Assembly: GCA_900554995.1 (NCBI GenBank)
Contig: USJJ01000116.1
Span: forward strand, 1-5,268
Source of the DNA: an uncultured Ruminococcus sp.
Lineage (GTDB): Bacteria > Bacillota > Clostridia > Oscillospirales > Acutalibacteraceae
Reading direction: 5' to 3'
DNA: 5,268 bases
The notes under the pieces were generated by a model, which was not told the origin of the DNA, searched no databases, and worked only from the letters and a program-made list of their open reading frames with translations. Shown one piece after another: positions 3,769-5,268 of the stretch; positions within the stretch are counted from its first letter, which is position 1, and each line of letters begins with the position of its first letter. The translations under genes and the position numbers were made by a program.

Positions 3769-5268
3769 ATGAAAAATCTTTTGAAGTATCTGCGAAATTA
3801 TGTCAAAGAAAGCATCCTTGCGCCGCTTTTCAAAATGCTTGAGGCGAGCTTCGAGCTTTTTGTTCCGCTCGTTATTGCGGCGATCATTGATACGGGAATC
3901 AAAAATTCCGATAAGCCTTACATTTTGAAAATGGGTGCGGTGCTTGTCGGTCTGGCAATTGTCGGATTTGCAAGTGCTTTGATCGCACAGTATTTTGCGG
4001 CAAAGGCGTCTGTCGGCTTCGGCAAGGAGCTGAGAAGTGACCTATACCGTCATATCAACTCCCTTTCATATTCGGAGATAGACAGGGTCGGTACCTCAAC
4101 GCTAATAACAAGGCTGACTGCGGATATAAACCAGATGCAGACGGCGGTCAACCTGTTCCTTCGTCTTTTCCTGCGTTCACCGTTCATAGTTATCGGTGCG
4201 GTTGTTATGGCGTTTACGGTTGACCCGAAAACTGCGATTATATTTGCAGTTTCGATACCCTTGCTTGCAGTCGTTGTTTTCGGAATAATGTTCTATTCCG
4301 TGCCGATCTATAAAAAGGTTCAGAACAGGCTTGATTCCGTAATGCGGATGACGAGAGAAAATCTTTCGGGCGTCAGGGTTATACGTGCGTTCAACCACGA
4401 GCAGAAAGAGATTGAGGATTTTGACAAGTGCTCGGACGAGCTTATGAATATGCAGCTTTACGGCGGAAAAATTTCGGCTTACCTCAATCCGATAACCTAT
4501 GTGATTGTTAATCTTTCAATTGTTCTTATTATATATGTCGGCGGTCTGCGTGTTGACACGGGCGCACTCAAGCAGGGCGAGGTAATTTCACTCATCAACT
4601 ATATGTCGCAGGTTCTTGTTGAGCTGATCAAGCTCTCAAACCTGATAATCAACCTGACTAAGGCTGTTGCCTGCGGGAACAGAATTAATGATGTCTTTGA
4701 AATAAAATCAACCGTAAACGACGGCAACGGAGTCAAAACTCCCGACGATACGGCGGTTGAATTTGATCACGTCAGCGCAGTTTATGCAGGATCAAAGGAA
4801 AAGTCGCTTGATTCCCTTACATTGAGCGTGCCGAAAGGCGCTACGGTCGGCATAATCGGTGCCACCGGCTCGGGTAAGACTACACTTGTCAATCTTATAC
4901 CGAGGTTTTACGACGTCAGCGGCGGTTCACTGAAAATCAACGGTACGGATGTGCGTAACTACGGCACGGACGAGCTTCGGAAGATGGTGGGCGTTGTTCC
5001 GCAAAAGGCGGCGCTTGTAAGCGGCAGTGTGCGTGACAATATGAAATGGGGCAAGCCGGATGCAACCGACGAGGAGATCACGGCGGCGCTTAAAACGGCT
5101 CAGGCTCTTGACTTTGTAAACGACAAGGAAGGACTCGACAGCAAGATACTTCAAGGCGGCAAGAACCTTTCGGGTGGTCAGATTCAGCGCCTTACGATTG
5201 CAAGAGCGCTTGTCCGCAAGCCGCAGATATTGATCCTTGACGACAGCTCGTCGGCTCTCGACTTTGCG
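3769..5268 (+). CDS. ABC exporter half-transporter with degenerate Walker B (first 500 residues, runs off right edge)
   Basis: The frame is open for 500 codons from the ATG, after GGAGG at 3760-3764 (4-nt spacing), to the right edge. Residues 1-300 form a type IV exporter membrane domain with six likely helices near 17-41, 53-78, 131-151, 154-177, 242-262 and 271-296. ENLSGVRVIRAF at 197-208 is typical of this fold. The nucleotide-binding domain starts near 329: A-loop Tyr339, Walker A GATGSGKT (364-371), Q-loop Gln412, signature LSGGQ (467-471), Walker B LILDD with Asp491, and D-loop SALD (495-498). Asp492 replaces the usual catalytic Glu, as in one half of heterodimeric exporters such as TM287/288, BmrCD and LmrCD. 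A partner half-transporter with an intact Glu would be expected next, outside the window. It lies in the inner membrane; substrate unknown, multidrug-type by similarity. The H-loop and roughly the last 80 residues are missing. Confidence 0.93.
   Translation, partial: MKNLLKYLRNYVKESILAPLFKMLEASFELFVPLVIAAIIDTGIKNSDKPYILKMGAVLVGLAIVGFASALIAQYFAAKASVGFGKELRSDLYRHINSLSYSEIDRVGTSTLITRLTADINQMQTAVNLFLRLFLRSPFIVIGAVVMAFTVDPKTAIIFAVSIPLLAVVVFGIMFYSVPIYKKVQNRLDSVMRMTRENLSGVRVIRAFNHEQKEIEDFDKCSDELMNMQLYGGKISAYLNPITYVIVNLSIVLIIYVGGLRVDTGALKQGEVISLINYMSQVLVELIKLSNLIINLTKAVACGNRINDVFEIKSTVNDGNGVKTPDDTAVEFDHVSAVYAGSKEKSLDSLTLSVPKGATVGIIGATGSGKTTLVNLIPRFYDVSGGSLKINGTDVRNYGTDELRKMVGVVPQKAALVSGSVRDNMKWGKPDATDEEITAALKTAQALDFVNDKEGLDSKILQGGKNLSGGQIQRLTIARALVRKPQILILDDSSSALDFA

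Noticed and set aside
4177..5154. Minus-strand frames inside the ABC exporter gene (4177-4398, 4927-5154)
   Set aside because: The plus strand carries the complete transporter motifs in one uninterrupted frame.

Overview
The window looks like chromosomal DNA from a Gram-positive anaerobe of the class Clostridia, most likely Oscillospiraceae/Ruminococcus-like. The evidence is a lipobox lipoprotein, strong AGGAGG-type ribosome sites, sigma-A-like promoters, a TTG start, and proteins that read like clostridial versions of their families. This is inference from style, not a database match. Coding DNA is close to half GC in the rows I counted, while one intergenic stretch falls to about 24% GC.

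Layout from left to right. (1) Positions 1-1385, minus strand: the first 461 codons of a secreted lipoprotein. It has six tandem 13-residue repeats, then propeller-like repeats of about 60 residues, and it runs off the left edge. (2) Positions 1386-1580: a divergent promoter region. (3) Positions 1581-2210, plus: nth, endonuclease III, with all catalytic and iron-sulfur residues. (4) Positions 2212-2478, minus: a small single-pass membrane protein with a TTG start, converging on nth with a 1-bp gap. (5) Positions 2479-2926: 448 bp without a gene, holding a hairpin, a direct repeat, eight DnaA-box-like 9-mers in 137 bp (one a perfect TTATCCACA), and then about 157 bp of very AT-rich DNA. (6) Positions 2927-3745, plus: an OGG1-type 8-oxoguanine DNA glycosylase. 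(7) Positions 3769-5268, plus: the first 500 codons of an ABC exporter half-transporter, cut by the right edge and probably in an operon with the glycosylase gene.

The most interesting element is the intergenic region. The box cluster plus AT-rich flank has the architecture of a bacterial replication origin (oriC), or otherwise of a DnaA-binding regulatory locus, although no dnaA or dnaN gene is in the window. Genes on both sides mostly point away from it; nth is the exception. Two oxidative-damage DNA glycosylases, Nth for oxidised pyrimidines and the OGG-type enzyme for 8-oxoguanine, lie either side of it.
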